Assembly: GCF_035582795.1 (NCBI RefSeq)
Contig: NC_134369.1
Coordinates: forward strand, 56,668,001 to 56,732,000
DNA: 64,000 nt
Source: Mycteria americana
Taxonomy: Eukaryota; Chordata; Aves; Ciconiiformes; Ciconiidae
Reading direction: 5' to 3'
Below the pieces are notes generated by a model, which ran no database searches, was not told the origin of the DNA, and worked only from the letters and a program-made list of their open reading frames with translations. Shown piece after piece: positions 38,681-52,480 of the stretch. A program made the translations under genes and the position numbers. The stretch's first letter is position 1; the number at the start of each line of letters is the position of its first letter.

Positions 38681-40810
38681 AGAGACTGGAGAGCCGACTG
38701 CAGAGACCAGAGGTGACCCATGTGTTGCCATCTTGAAGGTGGTCTTGCTGTGAGATAGAGAAGGGAGGTGTGCTGTCATTCTTGCCTGTGCTGTTCAGCT
38801 TTTGAGTGAATGTAGACTAGGTGTTACTGTCTTGCCTACACGCTGCCTGCCACAGCCCCCAGAGTCTCCCAGCAGGAGCCCCCCGGGTGCTGCCATCCCC
38901 CTGCCTGGGGCCTGGCATGCCTCCTCACAGTCACGGGCATTTTAACCACCGTGTTGGCTAGATCTGATCGGAGCAAGATCAGATGACATGGTGGTTGGGA
39001 CGTCAGCAGCTGGGCCATGCTAGTGTTCCCCACTGTTGTTACTGCTGATAACAACTGATGTGTCTGTGCAAGAGCCTTGGTGGGAGGCTTAAAGAAAAAT
39101 ACTAGGGTAGTCGAGCTTGTCACCCATATCAAAGCTACTTTCTCTCCTGATACAGTGTCATGGTTGTGAGCCAGGCAGTCTGTGACCAATAGGTTGGATT
39201 GATGTTTGCCATGATGACATTATGTGATCTGACACTTCACATGCTGAGACTTGCTGTCTCCTTCCTCCAGATCACTGGGAAGGATCCTTGTATTTATATA
39301 TGCCTATGTTGAACTGATGTAAGGAAAAGAATACTTCCATTTTTTTCCTTTAGGGTTTACTGCTTATTTACAGTGATGGATGATGTTGCTATTAAAGTAT
39401 TATGTGAATGCTAATTTATTGCTGTAGGGATGCACTTTTGGCCTCATAAATAGAGACACAATGTTCTGACTGTGCAACAGCCCTAACGTGTGCTATGTTC
39501 GGATCTGTACCATTCTGTTCTTTCTGCCTTCCCCACCCCCCACCTGAGTTCTGTAATTGTTTCTTCTTTCTTGTGATACTTGTACATTAATTATGCTTCT
39601 TTCACACTGGCATGTGGAAGAATTTCTGCTGCCTTTTGTCCCAACGCTGCCTTTGGCATTTTCTTCCTTTTCTATTCTGCCTTCTCTGTTCTTCCATTCC
39701 TAATGCTTTTGGTCTGCTCTGTTTGAGCTTCTCTTTCATATTTTCTCCTTGGCTGTTTTTTCTTTTCATCCCCTTGTACTGTTCAAGACACTGCATCTTG
39801 CCCTGCTGTGTCCCTGTTGCTCTCTATTTTAAGATTTACTTGGGATCCAGGTTTCAGATCTTTCTGTGTCCTAACGTTCTTTTTCATGATGCTCCAGGTA
39901 GAGTATTTGGTTAATGGACATATCCTGTGCGTTCTAACCTACTGAATGTATTTTGTTTACCAAGGCTGTTCCCCTGACTAGTTCTTATGACATTACCAAA
40001 TGTCTTTGTCTCTACACAACTTCAAGATTCCCTCACCTGCAATTTTTGACAAATGGCGATGGACTCCGACAAGGATTATATTGATGTGCATGCATCACTA
40101 TCAGGCAAACCTTCAAACCTCAACTGTTGCTGTTGTTGCTTTTGCCCTCATTGACTGACAGGCAAGAACCAGAATGTCTCGGAAAGGAGTTGTCATGTGT
40201 CATTAATGAATCTCATTTTACCAAGAACGGCACCAAATCACTACGAATGAGGAAACACACTGATCAAAACAGAAGAGGTGCTGGTCTAAACATGAATCTG
40301 TGGCTACCCCACAGCTCTTTGGCAGGTTGTATGAATAACAGGTAAAACGGTGGCAGTCTGGGAAATCGTCTTGAGAAGCCTCCCTTTTTTGTGACCACAT
40401 GCATCTCGCATCTCATACCAGCAGTATTGACAGTGACTTTCATCATTTGACTCATCACGGCATGCCTGAGGTGTTCTGTTGTATGCAGAGAAAATTAGTT
40501 CTTTTTCACCTTAAATAGCTGTAACTGGTGTTTAGTTGTGGTAAGTAATGTGCTGGGAATGCCTGATGCCCACTCTGTTCTTCTCCAGGACAGTGGAGCA
40601 ACCAAGACCATCTTTAAAGACTCCTAATGGTTTCACTCTTGATTCAGTCAATGCTTACAAGGGGGCTAGGGAGTTTAGTTAGGTCTGTGTAGATCCTAGA
40701 GAGGTACCCAGCAAAGCACAGTGGAATAACTTTTTTCTTTTTCTTTTTTTTTTTCTTTTTAAAATTTGTTTTATGTGATGACTATGACAATGGCTAAGTA
40801 CTTGTGACTT

Positions 40811-40838
40811 AGAGATACACTTTTCAAAGTGTATCTCT
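40811..40838. repeat. Perfect 28-bp inverted repeat
   Basis: The arms AGAGATACACTTT and AAAGTGTATCTCT (13 bp each) are separated by TC. The flanking bases do not extend the pairing. Confidence 0.9.
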
Positions 40839-43354
40839 GGGTGCTCAGAAACTCAGAAAATTGGGTCATTCACACAATTCTGTATCTTGAAAGCTGGCAA
40901 AGTTTTGTTCTGGAGCTTTCCTTCAGAAGGTTCTTTGTGTTTTGGGAGGCTGTGCTGAAATTGTCAGCGTTCTGCAAAACAGAACTGAGAGGTCAGTTAA
41001 AAATCTTTAACCTAAAGCTAATGTTAATATTTAGGCTTTATAAATAAGTTTTCTGTTTTGGTATTTTGCCTGATACAATTGCGTGACAATTCTGATTAAT
41101 AGAATAAAGAAGTAAATCTATTTATTTAAAAAAAAAAAAAAGTGATTCTGGATATCCTATACCCTGTATTGAAAGTAAGTAGCTGTAGAGAGGCAGACAG
41201 TTCTCTGAAATACATCTAGACCAGAATTCTGACATCATCTTTGGCATTTTGTTAATCCAATTCACTTACAGATATCTGACAGCAAACCATGGCAGCCACA
41301 GTAAACTGTGCATCTTGCCGTGAAATGTTCTTTGTTGGGTACTGTGAAATGTGGTCTGTTTTCTTTGCAAATCTGCCTGGCTTCATATTCTTTTCTCCCC
41401 GGCAAGAGAAAGTAGCGTCACAAAATACATTTATGAAGTAATTCCTTCCTTAATCTAACCTAATCTAGATTAGTTTTTATAGGGGTCTTCATGACAGTTA
41501 AAAAAAAAAAAAGTGTCTATCTCTAAATAATCTGGTAAACTGGCCTGGAAATCTGGGACTGAAACTGAGATAGTGGGCAAAAAGAATGAGGTGTGGGACG
41601 AGGAGGGGAAAACAGGTCTTGGACTGCTAAAATAAACTTCTGTAACCTGGTGTGAAACACATCATGACCAAATGTTACTACCCCAGTGGTTTTGGGAGTG
41701 TGTAGGAAGCTAGTTATGGCTGGTCTCGCAGACACAGGGATAACCTACTGCAGAGCACAGTTCACATGCCGCAGGCCTGTGCGGTGGCCTGAAAGGCGCT
41801 GAACTTGCTCCTCGCTATACTGAGGCAATCTGATTCCATGTGACAAAACTTCTGTTTTCAGTTGTTTGGGGGGAAGAAAGAAAAGTAGTGATTGATTTTA
41901 ATTATCCATTAATGTCACCTTAAAATAAATTTGTGAAGTAAAACACTTAAAAGTGAGGAAGTATAATGAAAGTTGCTCATGCATCCTTACTTTATTACTT
42001 TTGCATATGCATTATGACAGTGTCCCTAATTCCATTTTTACTTGCTGTTTTCCCATAGATCCCAGCCCTGTTCAGTCATATGATGGGCTTTCTCCCTGTG
42101 ATGAAGCAGGGTAATATCGTGAGGGAGGCTTTTATCTGTAGAAGCCTTGCTTGCTGTGGAAATTGGGAGGGTATGGTCAGTACAGCAGGAAACAGGAGAA
42201 AAGATGATCATGATGAGGGCTGTTGGGTGCTGGGTTTCTTGTTATGCAATTCAAGCAAACAGTGTTCTTCGCTTGATGATTATTTGAGTGTTCCTCATTT
42301 TATGGATAACTGGCTTGAAATTGTCCAACCTCATTTGTTGTGTGACTGAGCACTCACAGATGCTTTTGTTTACTGGACGTGAAAGTCCAGTACATACTGC
42401 TATCTATTCTGGCAAAATGGCTCTCAGTATCTCAAGCTGAGCCTCCAACAGCAGTTGCAGACACTGATCTTGGTGTCTGTCCTTCAGTCTTTTTCTGTAA
42501 TATGGATACAATGTTACCCCTTCTTATTCAGCTTGTCAATGATAATAGAAAAAAATCAGAATGCTCATGAAATGTTCAGATACAGCAGCAGCCAGAGACA
42601 TAGGGGTGTCTCTCAGGAAGTTAGTGCCCTTCTATTCAGTGGAGGACTTAATGGTATTCATTCTTTAATAAATGCCATTTGACAATGAGAATAAAACAAA
42701 GTATTGACTAATTGCTCATTTAGGAAGCACAACTTATCTTCCACACTGAAGGAGCCCTGTAGGAGAACAAGGTATATCTTGGTGTAGTGAAAGGCTGTCA
42801 TAATCCATATGCTCAAGGGCTGAAGTCATTCAGAAGCATCTTCCCTTTTAACTGCCTATTACACAGTCTTGGTGCACTTTTAACATTATTAAGAGTTTCC
42901 AGCCAGCTCTGCTTTCACTGAGGCCTTGTCTGTACAGAGTGAAGCTATGAACAACTGCTGAGCAGTCTAGCTGGAAGTGCAGTTGAGCTGGTGCAGCCCT
43001 CTGCCACAGCCAATGCACGCTGTTTCTCAGCAGAGATTAGTCTGAGCAGAGCGAAAAAGAGTTCAGAGTGTGCTCAAGTGTGTCTGCATGAGACTGTCTT
43101 GTGCCATACAGGCAGTGTAAGGCATTGCAGCTATGGTGGGTAATCACTTTTTTCCAATACTGAACAAGGATCTGTATTAGAAAATAAACCCACTATTATT
43201 TCTAAAACAAACAAACAAAATGGTTTCAGTAAAGGTGTAGAGCTCCTACTGCTCTTTGAAATCCCCTTACCTGCTTGATCAGGCTTCCTAAGACACTTAA
43301 ATAAACAGCACAGATCTTGTCATATCTTTAGTTCATTGCATAAAGTAAATGTAT

Positions 43355-43480
43355 GTCCTGAAGTAAATCACTTAAGCTCTCTCTGTCTTAGCTTTTATCT
43401 CTGCTTTGGCTGTAGAAATATTTATCCGTCTCACATGAACCTCCTGTGATCCAATGACTCATTCATTATAAATGAATGTT
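43355..43480 (-). mobile_element. Possible MIR-like SINE remnant (antisense)
   Basis: 'aaatcacttaagctctctctgtcttagcttttatctctg' resembles the antisense MIR core (tcacttaacctctctgtgcctcagtttcctcatctg). The rest is weakly matched, so the assignment is tentative. Confidence 0.4.
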
Positions 43481-43800
43481 GAGATCCTTGGAGACACAGA
43501 AGAAGTGCATTTTTTTGTTTTATTTTGTTTATTGGTGTTTTTTTTTTTTAATTCACTGGCACTAAGTTGGTCTAATACAGATGCAGGCATTTGCTTCTGT
43601 GGCTTCCCCTTGGCACTCTTGCACTGGAGTATTCAATTTATTCAGTCAAAATAGAAGGAATGTAAAGAATTTTCTGGTTTTTACAGTTTAGTTCTTAAAT
43701 AAAAAAATAATCAGAAATGGTAGGAACAGACATGATTCTGTCAAAGTCTGCAAAAAACCTAAATGAAAGTTTTTGTGTTTGTTTTTTGTCTTTTATGTAG

Positions 43801-43921
43801 TTGCTTCCAAAATCCGTTACCTTCAGGAATACCACAACCGGGTTCTTCACAACATTTACCCTGTGCCCTCTGGAACTGACATTGCAAATACTCTGAAATA
43901 CTTTTCTCAGACGTTATTGAG
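43801..43921 (+). CDS. UNC79: UNC79 coding exon 2
   Basis: A 121-nt exon bounded by TTTTATGTAG| and |GTAAGT. It completes codon 8 (F), continues ASKIRYLQEYHNRVLHNIYP, and ends at KYFSQTLL with two bases of codon 48. This is the N-terminal helical segment. Its sequence agrees with my memory of mammalian UNC79, indicating strong constraint. Confidence 0.97.
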
Positions 43922-46900
43922 GTAAGTTTTAACTGATGCTCTTGAAGAAAAAAGCTAAAGAATTGTAAGGCGGTATTGATTGACTTCGAATTGGTTGCAA
44001 GATTTAATGGGTCAATGCTCAGCCAAAAAGAGTCAGAGCATAATTTAAGAAAGGAATGGTATGAATTAATCTCTTCTGTGGCTGTTGCCCAATTTGCCCA
44101 GTTGAGCTGCTTATTGAGTGGCTGATTCTAAAATAAACTTGGTTGATTACACATTTGCTTGGCCCTCCTAAGACTTAGCTGAATGCACAAACATGCTGAA
44201 CTTGTGAAGAAAGGAGTTTGTGACCTATAGAGTTTTAGATGTGTATACTCATGACCTCTGTGACAGTCCTGGTGCCTCAGGATCCTAGAGCAATGAGCCA
44301 GACGAGCAGAACTGGGTTCTTACTGTGCCATAGTTCAGCTGGCTGTCAGGTTTGGGTTCTGGTTCAGTCCCTTATAACAGAACAAGTAGACACGAAGTTT
44401 GTATACAGATCTGGATTTGGATGGCAACAACAGGTCAGGATTGTTCTGACCTGGGGTTTTGATTTAGTGCAATATTTAGTAATAATATATAGTACTAAAT
44501 ACCGTATGATTACAGAATACATTTTGAATAGGAAATACTACCTCTTGTCTTGATAAAAAGATAGGAAAAATTGTGAGACTTAATTAGTTAAATGCAGTTA
44601 AAGCTGCATTTCTATGCATAGCTTCCTGATTTGTATCTGGAAGGATTGACCCTGCTGTTAGAAGCTTGTTTGGAAATACAGCTGTTTGCCTTATTTCATG
44701 AGGAAACATTAACAAAATACAATTAACCCATATATTTGTACACATACCCCTATGATGTATACAAGTTGAGAAGCAAGAATTTAAACTTGAAAGGATGACA
44801 GTAGTTCATTCTAACATTCATTTAAAGTGCGTGGGATGTATCAAAATTCTTGACCTTTTTTATGAGAAGGAAAGATACATAGACAAATACTCATTATCAG
44901 TGGAACACATGTTCACTGCAAACTTAAAAACCTCCTGTTTTGAAAATTTCAAGAGTATAATTGTTTAACCACTGTGAAATTTGTTTCCCTCATCATTTAG
45001 AGTGTTAAAGAAACTTACGACAATGAGTAGGGCTTTTTTCCTGAGATCAATAAATTAAATTTTGTCTCATTATATTGCAGCAGGGAGAAACAAATATTCA
45101 AAGAGTCACTGAAGATACCTCTGAAATGTGGCTCTGCTCCCATATCAGGCTGTTTTGATGGATTCTTTGCACAACACACACACTTAAATCACATTTAAGT
45201 AACATTCTGTATGACAAAACAGCCTCTACTTAAATGCTGTGGGCCTTTAAGCTGTTAAAGCAAGAAAGTTGGACTTGATTCTGAACATTTGCTCTCTTAG
45301 CTGTAACTAGCAAGTGTTATAATGAGATTTGTTTCTTTTTGGGCAGAAGTCCATTGGGACAGGATGGATTTAGAGTCTGCTGCTTAAAGAAAGTGTCTTT
45401 ATACCACCCTGTTGGCTTCATCTTTCTAAGCAGTACAGCTAGCATGTCCTGTGTGACAAATTATTCATACTTCATGAGCAGTGATGTTTCTGGTCTTACT
45501 GAAAAAGCTTTATACTTACCAACTATGAGAGCAGATAAGAAATCAGGGCAGCAATTGCACAATTGAGCAACGCCATTTCTTTATTTCATGTTCAGAATGG
45601 GACTGAACCAAAATCCTGTTGTTGCTGAACCTCATGGGGCAGAAGTGATACTCATATCTGATACAAATGGCTACACAAATGGCTTTGTTCTTCATGATCT
45701 GGGATCTGATCAGCCTTAGAGCTGAAAGGGCACCAGAAATTGAAGCCAGAACTTGGATCTAAATTTAAGTGGACTGAGTTCTGATACTCAGCAAGGTCAA
45801 ATCCACTTTCTAAATCCCCGTAACTGGGGAATTTCAACTGTGGGTCAAAGCCTGAGTGCTGTGGTTGAACCAGTATAAGTTTATACATTTGCTGATACTA
45901 AGAAAGAAGCTGGATAAAAAAGCAAAACAAAACACACCCTGTATTTAGTGTGGCAGATGGAAAGAAGGAAACTCCCACCCCCTGTGTGCAGATCTCTGCA
46001 AGATTTACCCTAAAACTAAACAGACTGGTTAAGAACCTTTCTGAAGAGTGTGTTAAGAAATTTCTTTGGATATTTTGCATGCTGAGTCTTCTTTCTGCCT
46101 CCTACACTGAAACTCCATTGTACAAGGTTTAACATCAATGGTAGAAGTACATGGTGGAGAATAATCTTTCTAGCTTGAGACAGAGCATATGCAATGAATT
46201 TGGGCTGCTAAGAGAATACTGATCAAACAGCAAGAATGCCCATTGATTTCTGGAGATTTTGGATCTGGTCTTCACAGTAGTTTGCTTGTGATCATCTACT
46301 ATTTTAGAATAGCTTTAAAAAATATTTCCCAGTTTGATGTGTACTCTCTTTGCAGCTGAATTTTTTAGGATAAACATTTCTTGATGAACATACATAGTCA
46401 AAGGAATAATGGAGGAATAGTGATTAGTCAGAGAAATTCCATATGATGGTTGTGTTTTACAGGTGTAGCTTTTACAGTTTATTATACTTTTTACCTTTCC
46501 ATGTTATGGACACGTTGACTGTGTTCTTTTCAGTGGGGCAAGCCCACTGTTTTGGATCACATTCATATCTGGTGTCATTCTGCTAGCTATAGTTGGATCG
46601 CACGAGGGATTAATTTGCTCCTTTGCTCTGTACATAGCCTCAATAAATCACAAGCTCAGGGGTGGGGGGAACAGATGTGGAATGGCTGAAAAAATTAAAT
46701 TCCTTATTTCTATGAACAAACATCACATAAAATCACCATACACAATGCATAGCACATTGATTCATTTAGTTCTTCCTTAATTTTCTCTTTGGGCAAAAGC
46801 ATTTCTTTACATTACAGCATGAATTTGTTTCATGCCCTGCTCATTTTCAGTGTTTTCTCCCTCATTTGAGGAATGATCTAAGACTTAATAAACACCTTGC

Positions 46901-49592
46901 AGAACAGCACATTCTTTCACATTTTCTTGGAGAAAATTCTCCATATGTATTTCTAAGTAAAATGTTTTACATAAGGAATAGTTATAAATGCCCAGTGGCT
47001 AATTAATGGTCAAGCTTGTTTTGCTGCCTTGGCGAGATGCAATTCTCTTGTACCCATTCTAGGAAACCTTTCCTGGAAGGCAGTAATTTTGGGATAGGTT
47101 TGCAGCAAAGATGTACAAATCTTGAAACAAGCCCTGGTAGCTTTGTCACTTGTCATGGAGCAAGTTCAGTGTGGAGTTATGATCTGCAGACACTCCAAGT
47201 TCTCAGTGCTTGTTTGAACACAAACAGGAGCAAACTGCAATCATTGTATCTTGGTCTTAGGGAACTTCCTAGATTTTCAGTTTTGACTCTTCTGTTTATT
47301 GCTTTTAAAACATATGGGTCAGGCAAAAGCCTGGGTCTGAAAGTTGGTTTTTTTTTTCCCCCCCCTAAATTTGGGGTGGTTGCAGCTGGAATTTAGGTAT
47401 GGTCTCATTGCTGTTCCTGAACTGAACAGAAGGATGCCCTGATCAAGATACAAGATGGTGTGCTTTGGCCTCTAATCATAGATGTGCCATAGCTCTGTGT
47501 TAAAAGAAAGGGAAGCCTAGACTGTAAGCTCTCCATCACTGCCTTACACTTTCCAAAGCAAGGATTAATTAATACAGTAATATGCTTTCTGGAATAAGTG
47601 CGCTTGAAGTGATGTGTTGGCAAGTAAAGGGATGGGTAATTGGTATCATCTGTTGGTAGACAGGGAAGGAATATAATTTAGTACCTTCATGTCTCTAAAC
47701 ATGAGCTGCAAAGTATGGCAAATGAACATCAAGCAAATTAAAAAGGAATCACCACTCTGATCACTTGTTTTTTAAAGTCATACTAGATCTTAGGTGATTT
47801 TCTGATATGATTTCATAAACACTGTCATGACAGTCACCACGTTTCTTGTACTGGACATTGGGTAACAGAAACCAAAATAATCTGCCAAATATGTAAGGAA
47901 CAATAAAACAGGAAAATAAAAAAGTATGTAGTTTCTTAAAACAGACTATGTCTGTCATCTCTGACTGCAAGTGTGATGTGATAGTAGCCACTTGGCATAG
48001 AACTGTACTTGTGAAAGTGTTTTATATATATCGCAAATGAGTGACACCTTCTCTTATAAGCACCTTAGCGAGAGTTTAGCTTACTTGTGTAAATTGTTGA
48101 ATTGACTTGTGAGGTAAGATATATCTGTGCTAAGGTGATTATACGATAGGGATTTCTCTACTGTTAAAGAGGACAGAGGTTTCCAGAAGTGCTCCCTCTT
48201 GACGTAACTCTGCTCTTCATTAGTCAGTGAAAATCTTAATGACACTGACTTGTCTTTTATAAGTTTTAACACTGACTTTGGGAACAGAGTTAAACCAACA
48301 GCAACTGCTTTTGGAAATCCCAACCACTAAGAGGTGCAAAAAGTGCTTTTAAAAAAAAAAGCATTGTGTGTGGTTTAACATATTTAAAACGTGTATTATA
48401 TTTTATAGGCACATATGAAGATTATGAACTAACCCTATAATTGCCTGATAACTAAAATATAACACTGCTTAAGTGACAATTTATTTCTATTTAAAACAGT
48501 GGGTTTTATTTTTTTTAATAAATTAGATTAACATGTTTACAACCATGTTTACAACATTCTTAAAACGACATAACAAGCTGGTTGACGTATAGCCTCTATT
48601 TTGATTCCCACTAAATCCTTTTTATTTTTTGAAATTATCTCTCCTTTAGTTTATAGTGAGTTTTGTTGAATAATAACGTAAGTAACAGCAGGAATGTATG
48701 GTAACATACTGTCTGATCTGCAGTTACATAATTGGTCTTGCTTGCTTAGCCCTTAGATTTTTGAAAGTAACTATTTACCCAAGGAGTGTTTGTATTCATA
48801 AAGTAAAATGTTTCCTCCCTAAACATGGGCAAAATTAAAAACACACATAAACAACCATTATCATTAGCTCACAAACATATGCTAAAGACCATCTACTATA
48901 TATTATTTTATAACTTTTCCAAATGTAGTTTAGTTAACATTTTAGAAATATTATATTATTTCTAAATCCATGTGCCTGTTTAAACTTCATTATCTCAAAT
49001 GATACTGAGTGAGTGGTCATGAAACAGTATCATAAAATACATACAGACATTATTTTAATGCAATAAACATGTGATTTTTAAGACTATCTTAACAAACACA
49101 CATGTTTATTCTTTGCTGAAACATGTTTCTGCAAGTGCCACACCTATGTTTTGCATGTTTTCAGTCAGTTGGTTCAAAAGATTATGGGGGGGGGGGGGAA
49201 TATCTCAAAATCCTCAGAATCTCGGAGCAAAATACCAGCCTATTTTGACACAGCTATTTTTCCATAGCAAACACTTTTAATTCTCAGAATTTTTCTTAAC
49301 TGTGAAACATGGGTAGGGCACTGAAACATGCATTTTTATATTTTTGCTCCTTATGAACCAGATAACACATGAGATGCAATGAAATTTTCCTAGATGTCAA
49401 TTTTTAATTCTCTTATCCTGAAGCATGAAAGTGAATGGTTGCTAGATTTGTAGACACACTGGTTTTGGTAGTGATTGCATCTTATGTGGGAGGTATCTGG
49501 TGTTTTATTATTTGTTTTATAGTGTCATTTCAATGTAATGTGCTGTTCTTTGTGTCTTTGTTGTCTCTTTTTTTTCTTTGTCCCCCCAACAG
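43922..49592 (+). other. UNC79: UNC79 intron 2
   Basis: 5.7 kb of AT-rich DNA. No exon, RNA gene or clear repeat was recognised apart from a 13-G homopolymer at 49186-49198 and short A/T runs. Confidence 0.85.
49186..49198 (+). repeat. Poly-G tract
   Basis: Thirteen consecutive G residues on the transcribed sense strand of UNC79 intron 2, about 400 nt before exon 3. Confidence 0.9.
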
Positions 49593-49897
49593 CATTTTGT
49601 CCCGCACAGGGAAGAAGGAGAATCAAGATGCCTCCAATTTGACAGTGCCCATGACCATGTGTCTTTTTCCTGTGCCATTCCCACTCACCCCATCTCTAAG
49701 ACCACAGGTCAGTTCCATCAACCCTACTGTTACTCGCTCCCTCCTTTACAGCGTCCTGCGAGATGCTCCATCTGAACGTGGCCAGCAAAGTCGTGATGCT
49801 CAGTTATCAGACTACCCATCTTTGGACTATCAAGGACTTTACGTGACACTGGTGACACTGCTGGATCTAGTTCCCTTGCTACAACATGGTCAACATG
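49593..49897 (+). CDS. UNC79: UNC79 coding exon 3
   Basis: A 305-nt exon between CCCCCCAACAG| and CAACATG|GTAAGC. It completes Ser48 and encodes ILSRTGKKENQDASNLTVPM through LVPLLQHGQH, residues 48-150. It is the largest exon in the window. A strong internal donor-like CAG|GTCAGT lies at 49707/49708; its use would remove 190 nt and break the frame. If intron 3 were retained, the frame would close after a short tail (stop at 49930-49932). Confidence 0.97.
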
Positions 49898-50699
49898 GTA
49901 AGCAGGCCCTTGAACCCTTCCAGTACGCTTAACTTCAGTGCTGTGAATCCATGAATGATGCATAAATGCAGTAGAAGAGATGGGCCTAAACTGACCTGGA
50001 TCTGGAATTCAATCTCCTGGGATGCGTTTATATCCAAGTGTTTGGTTTGACTTTCTTAAATAAAAGATGTTTTTTTGCTAACTGTGGATTTGGGTTTGAA
50101 TTCTGAGGTTGTCTGATTTTTAGTGATATGCTGGTGGTATGTAACTAAAATACAATGGTATGTAACAAAAATAATACAGATGGGTCTAAAAAAATCTGGA
50201 TTTTGAATTTGAATCTGCTGGGATATCTTCAGACCGGTCTTTTTGGCGTGGCTCTCTTAAAAAGGCACAGATTGCTTGCAAATGGATATCTGGCCTATAA
50301 TGAATATGCAGATTGAGTGTTTTGGTGAAGGTCCATCTCTAAATAGAACATAGTATACATTTAGTTGAAGAAAAACCATGGTAATGGTGATTTGAGATGG
50401 CTTTAAAATATTCCTGGGTAAAAAGATAGCAATATCTCTGTCTGACTTACAGAAAAGACGTATTTTCTTATGTTTTGATTTAGTTAATCACAAGATTTTT
50501 TGTGACTGTGTTGTATTTATGTTGTTTTCCCTCAAGTTCTGCATATGTCTGGCTTGTTACTCTGTGGCTTTCCATACTGGGATTCAGGAGCCCAGTGTTC
50601 TCCCTATGTTACATAAGTCAAATATTAATTTTCACCATGGTATCAGGGTGTATTACTTACATAGTTCAGTATAGGAAGATTGTTGTCAATCTAATACAC

Positions 50700-52040
50700 T
50701 GCTGAAATTCTTGAGGAGGAAAGTTGTTCCTGTTAAATGCTGAATTCCTTTTGAGTTGGCAGCAGCATGTTTTGAATCAGACTACTGCACTAGGCTCCTA
50801 GCAAATTATAGACTTGTCGACTTAGCTTAAATTTCTAGAAATGGTGGAGTTAATTATCAAAACAGTCTTTTTGTAAATAGATAACATGGTGATAATTAAC
50901 AAGCAGTGGAGACCTGTAAAGAACAAGTAACACTGAGCAAACATAATTTCTTTTTATGGCAGCACAATGACTCTCCTGGTGGGGTTTTCCTGTCCTTAGT
51001 CAGGCTTTTATTGCTGTGTCACTTGACATCCTAGTAGGCAATCTGGGACATATGGTCCCCACTTGAGTGAGGAAAACACTCCAGGAGTAATTACCAGTGG
51101 CTCTTGTCAGCTGGAAGGGTATACCAAGTGGGAATCTTACAGGAGTCTGTGCTGGGTCTAGTGTTATTAAATATTTTAATTTTTTTACTTACTTTTTTTA
51201 CTGATAGAAACGAGAGAGCACTTTGATTTGCAGAGGTTATCAACATGGTGAATAGCATGTCCTTTGTGTGAAAGATAGCCGATTCAAAACAATCTTGGCA
51301 GATTGCATTCTGTTTTGAAACATCTTCAAAAGAGAAATGTAAAATATTACGTTTAAGCAGGAAAAATCAAAGGCAGAAATGAAATGGGGGAAATACTAGC
51401 TTGAAAGCCGTACTGCAGAGATGTGGGTGTTACAGTAGATCAGAGGCAGCCCATAAGTCACTAATATATTAATGTTATTCTAGCAATATGTAAACAGGTG
51501 TTTTGTGTATGAGACACCCAAAGCATTTTGTTTATCATTCTAACAGCCCTAGCAAGGCCTCAGCTGGAGTAAAATTTTCAGATTTGTCCATCTGGCTTCA
51601 AGAAAGACATGGACCATTTGGGAGGAGTCCAGGAAAAAGAAACAAGAATGGTTTGAAGTCTAGAAAATGTGAACAGTGAGGAAAAACAGAAAGAACTTAG
51701 TTTGTCTAGCTTAGAGAAAAATGGAAGGGAGACATGATTATCATAAACAAATATGTAGAGGTTGCTGCGAGGAGAAATAAACTAAACCAAACTATTTGTG
51801 GTTACAGTTGATTAGGATAAGAAATTATAGGCTTAAACTGCAGCAATGGAAATTTAAAAAAAAAAAAAAGAAAGCCTTTTTATGTTAAAGATGGTTAGGA
51901 TGAATTGCCAGGAGAAGGAGTGAACTGTCTTGCAGATTTTTAAGAAAGGTTTAGATAAATATCTGCCAGGACTGATTTGGTTGACTCATGCTTGGGGCAA
52001 GGGGAGGTCACTTGCTATTTTCTATGGTTCTGTGTACGGA
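50700..52040 (+). mobile_element. Old CR1 LINE fragment (ORF2 to 3' region)
   Basis: Nucleotide landmarks of an amniote-wide CR1 lie in order. They include 'aaatggtggagttaattatcaaaac', 'ggcaatctgggacatatggtcccc', 'agctggaagggtataccaagtgggaat...aggagtctgtgctgggtc', 'gggtgttacagtagatca', 'aaggcctcagctggagta', 'gaaagacatggaccatttgggag' and 'ggcttaaactgcagcaatgg'. Divergence is heavy, with indels throughout. It is clearly older than the CR1 at 33-35 kb. Confidence 0.8.
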
Positions 52041-52339
52041 GAATTAAATTTTGCAATACAACTTGTTATTTATTTCTCCCTCAGCTTAGCATTTGACTAA
52101 AAGAAATATATTTTTTTTTATCAGAACAATCAATGTTGTTTGGGTAAGTACAACTGGTGCACTAGGCGGTCCTGAGCTTTGGTCCAATCAGATTATACAC
52201 AACTCTCAATGCTTAGCTGGTAACTACGTATTGCAAGAGAGAAACACTCTCTAGCATTAAGGGTCTGGTTAGACCCTTGCATAGAAGACTTGCCAGAACC
52301 ACTGAAATGGAGTGCTAATTTTAATTCTTACTATGACTC

Positions 52340-52480
52340 ATGATGTTTACAGCTATAGATCTCTGAGCACTTTACGGAGGCAGTTTTAAATCATCCTAGT
52401 TGTACAGATGAGACTCAAGGCCTGTGTAACATACTTAAGGTTACAGAGTAAGTAACAAAAGGAATCCCTCATGCAGGTGA
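52340..52480 (+). mobile_element. MIR-like SINE remnant
   Basis: Matches MIR landmarks in order: 'tctgagcactttacggaggcag', 'aaatcatcctagttgtacagatgaga', and 'taacatacttaaggttacagagtaagtaac'. It sits 300 bp after the CR1 fragment. Confidence 0.65.

Larger units (their letters stand above)
38201..43800 (+). other. UNC79: UNC79 intron 1
   Basis: A 5.6-kb intron. It starts inside the CpG island. It contains a perfect 28-bp palindrome at 40811-40838, a poly-A run near 41128 and a possible antisense MIR remnant near 43.4 kb. About 39.95-40.45 kb is unique-looking sequence that I could not assign to a repeat or exon. No exon was recognised. Confidence 0.85.

Noticed and set aside
37703..38721. ORFs of 100-148 codons on both strands in the second CpG island
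   Set aside because: Compositional open frames; the only supported coding segment is the 22-nt UNC79 exon.
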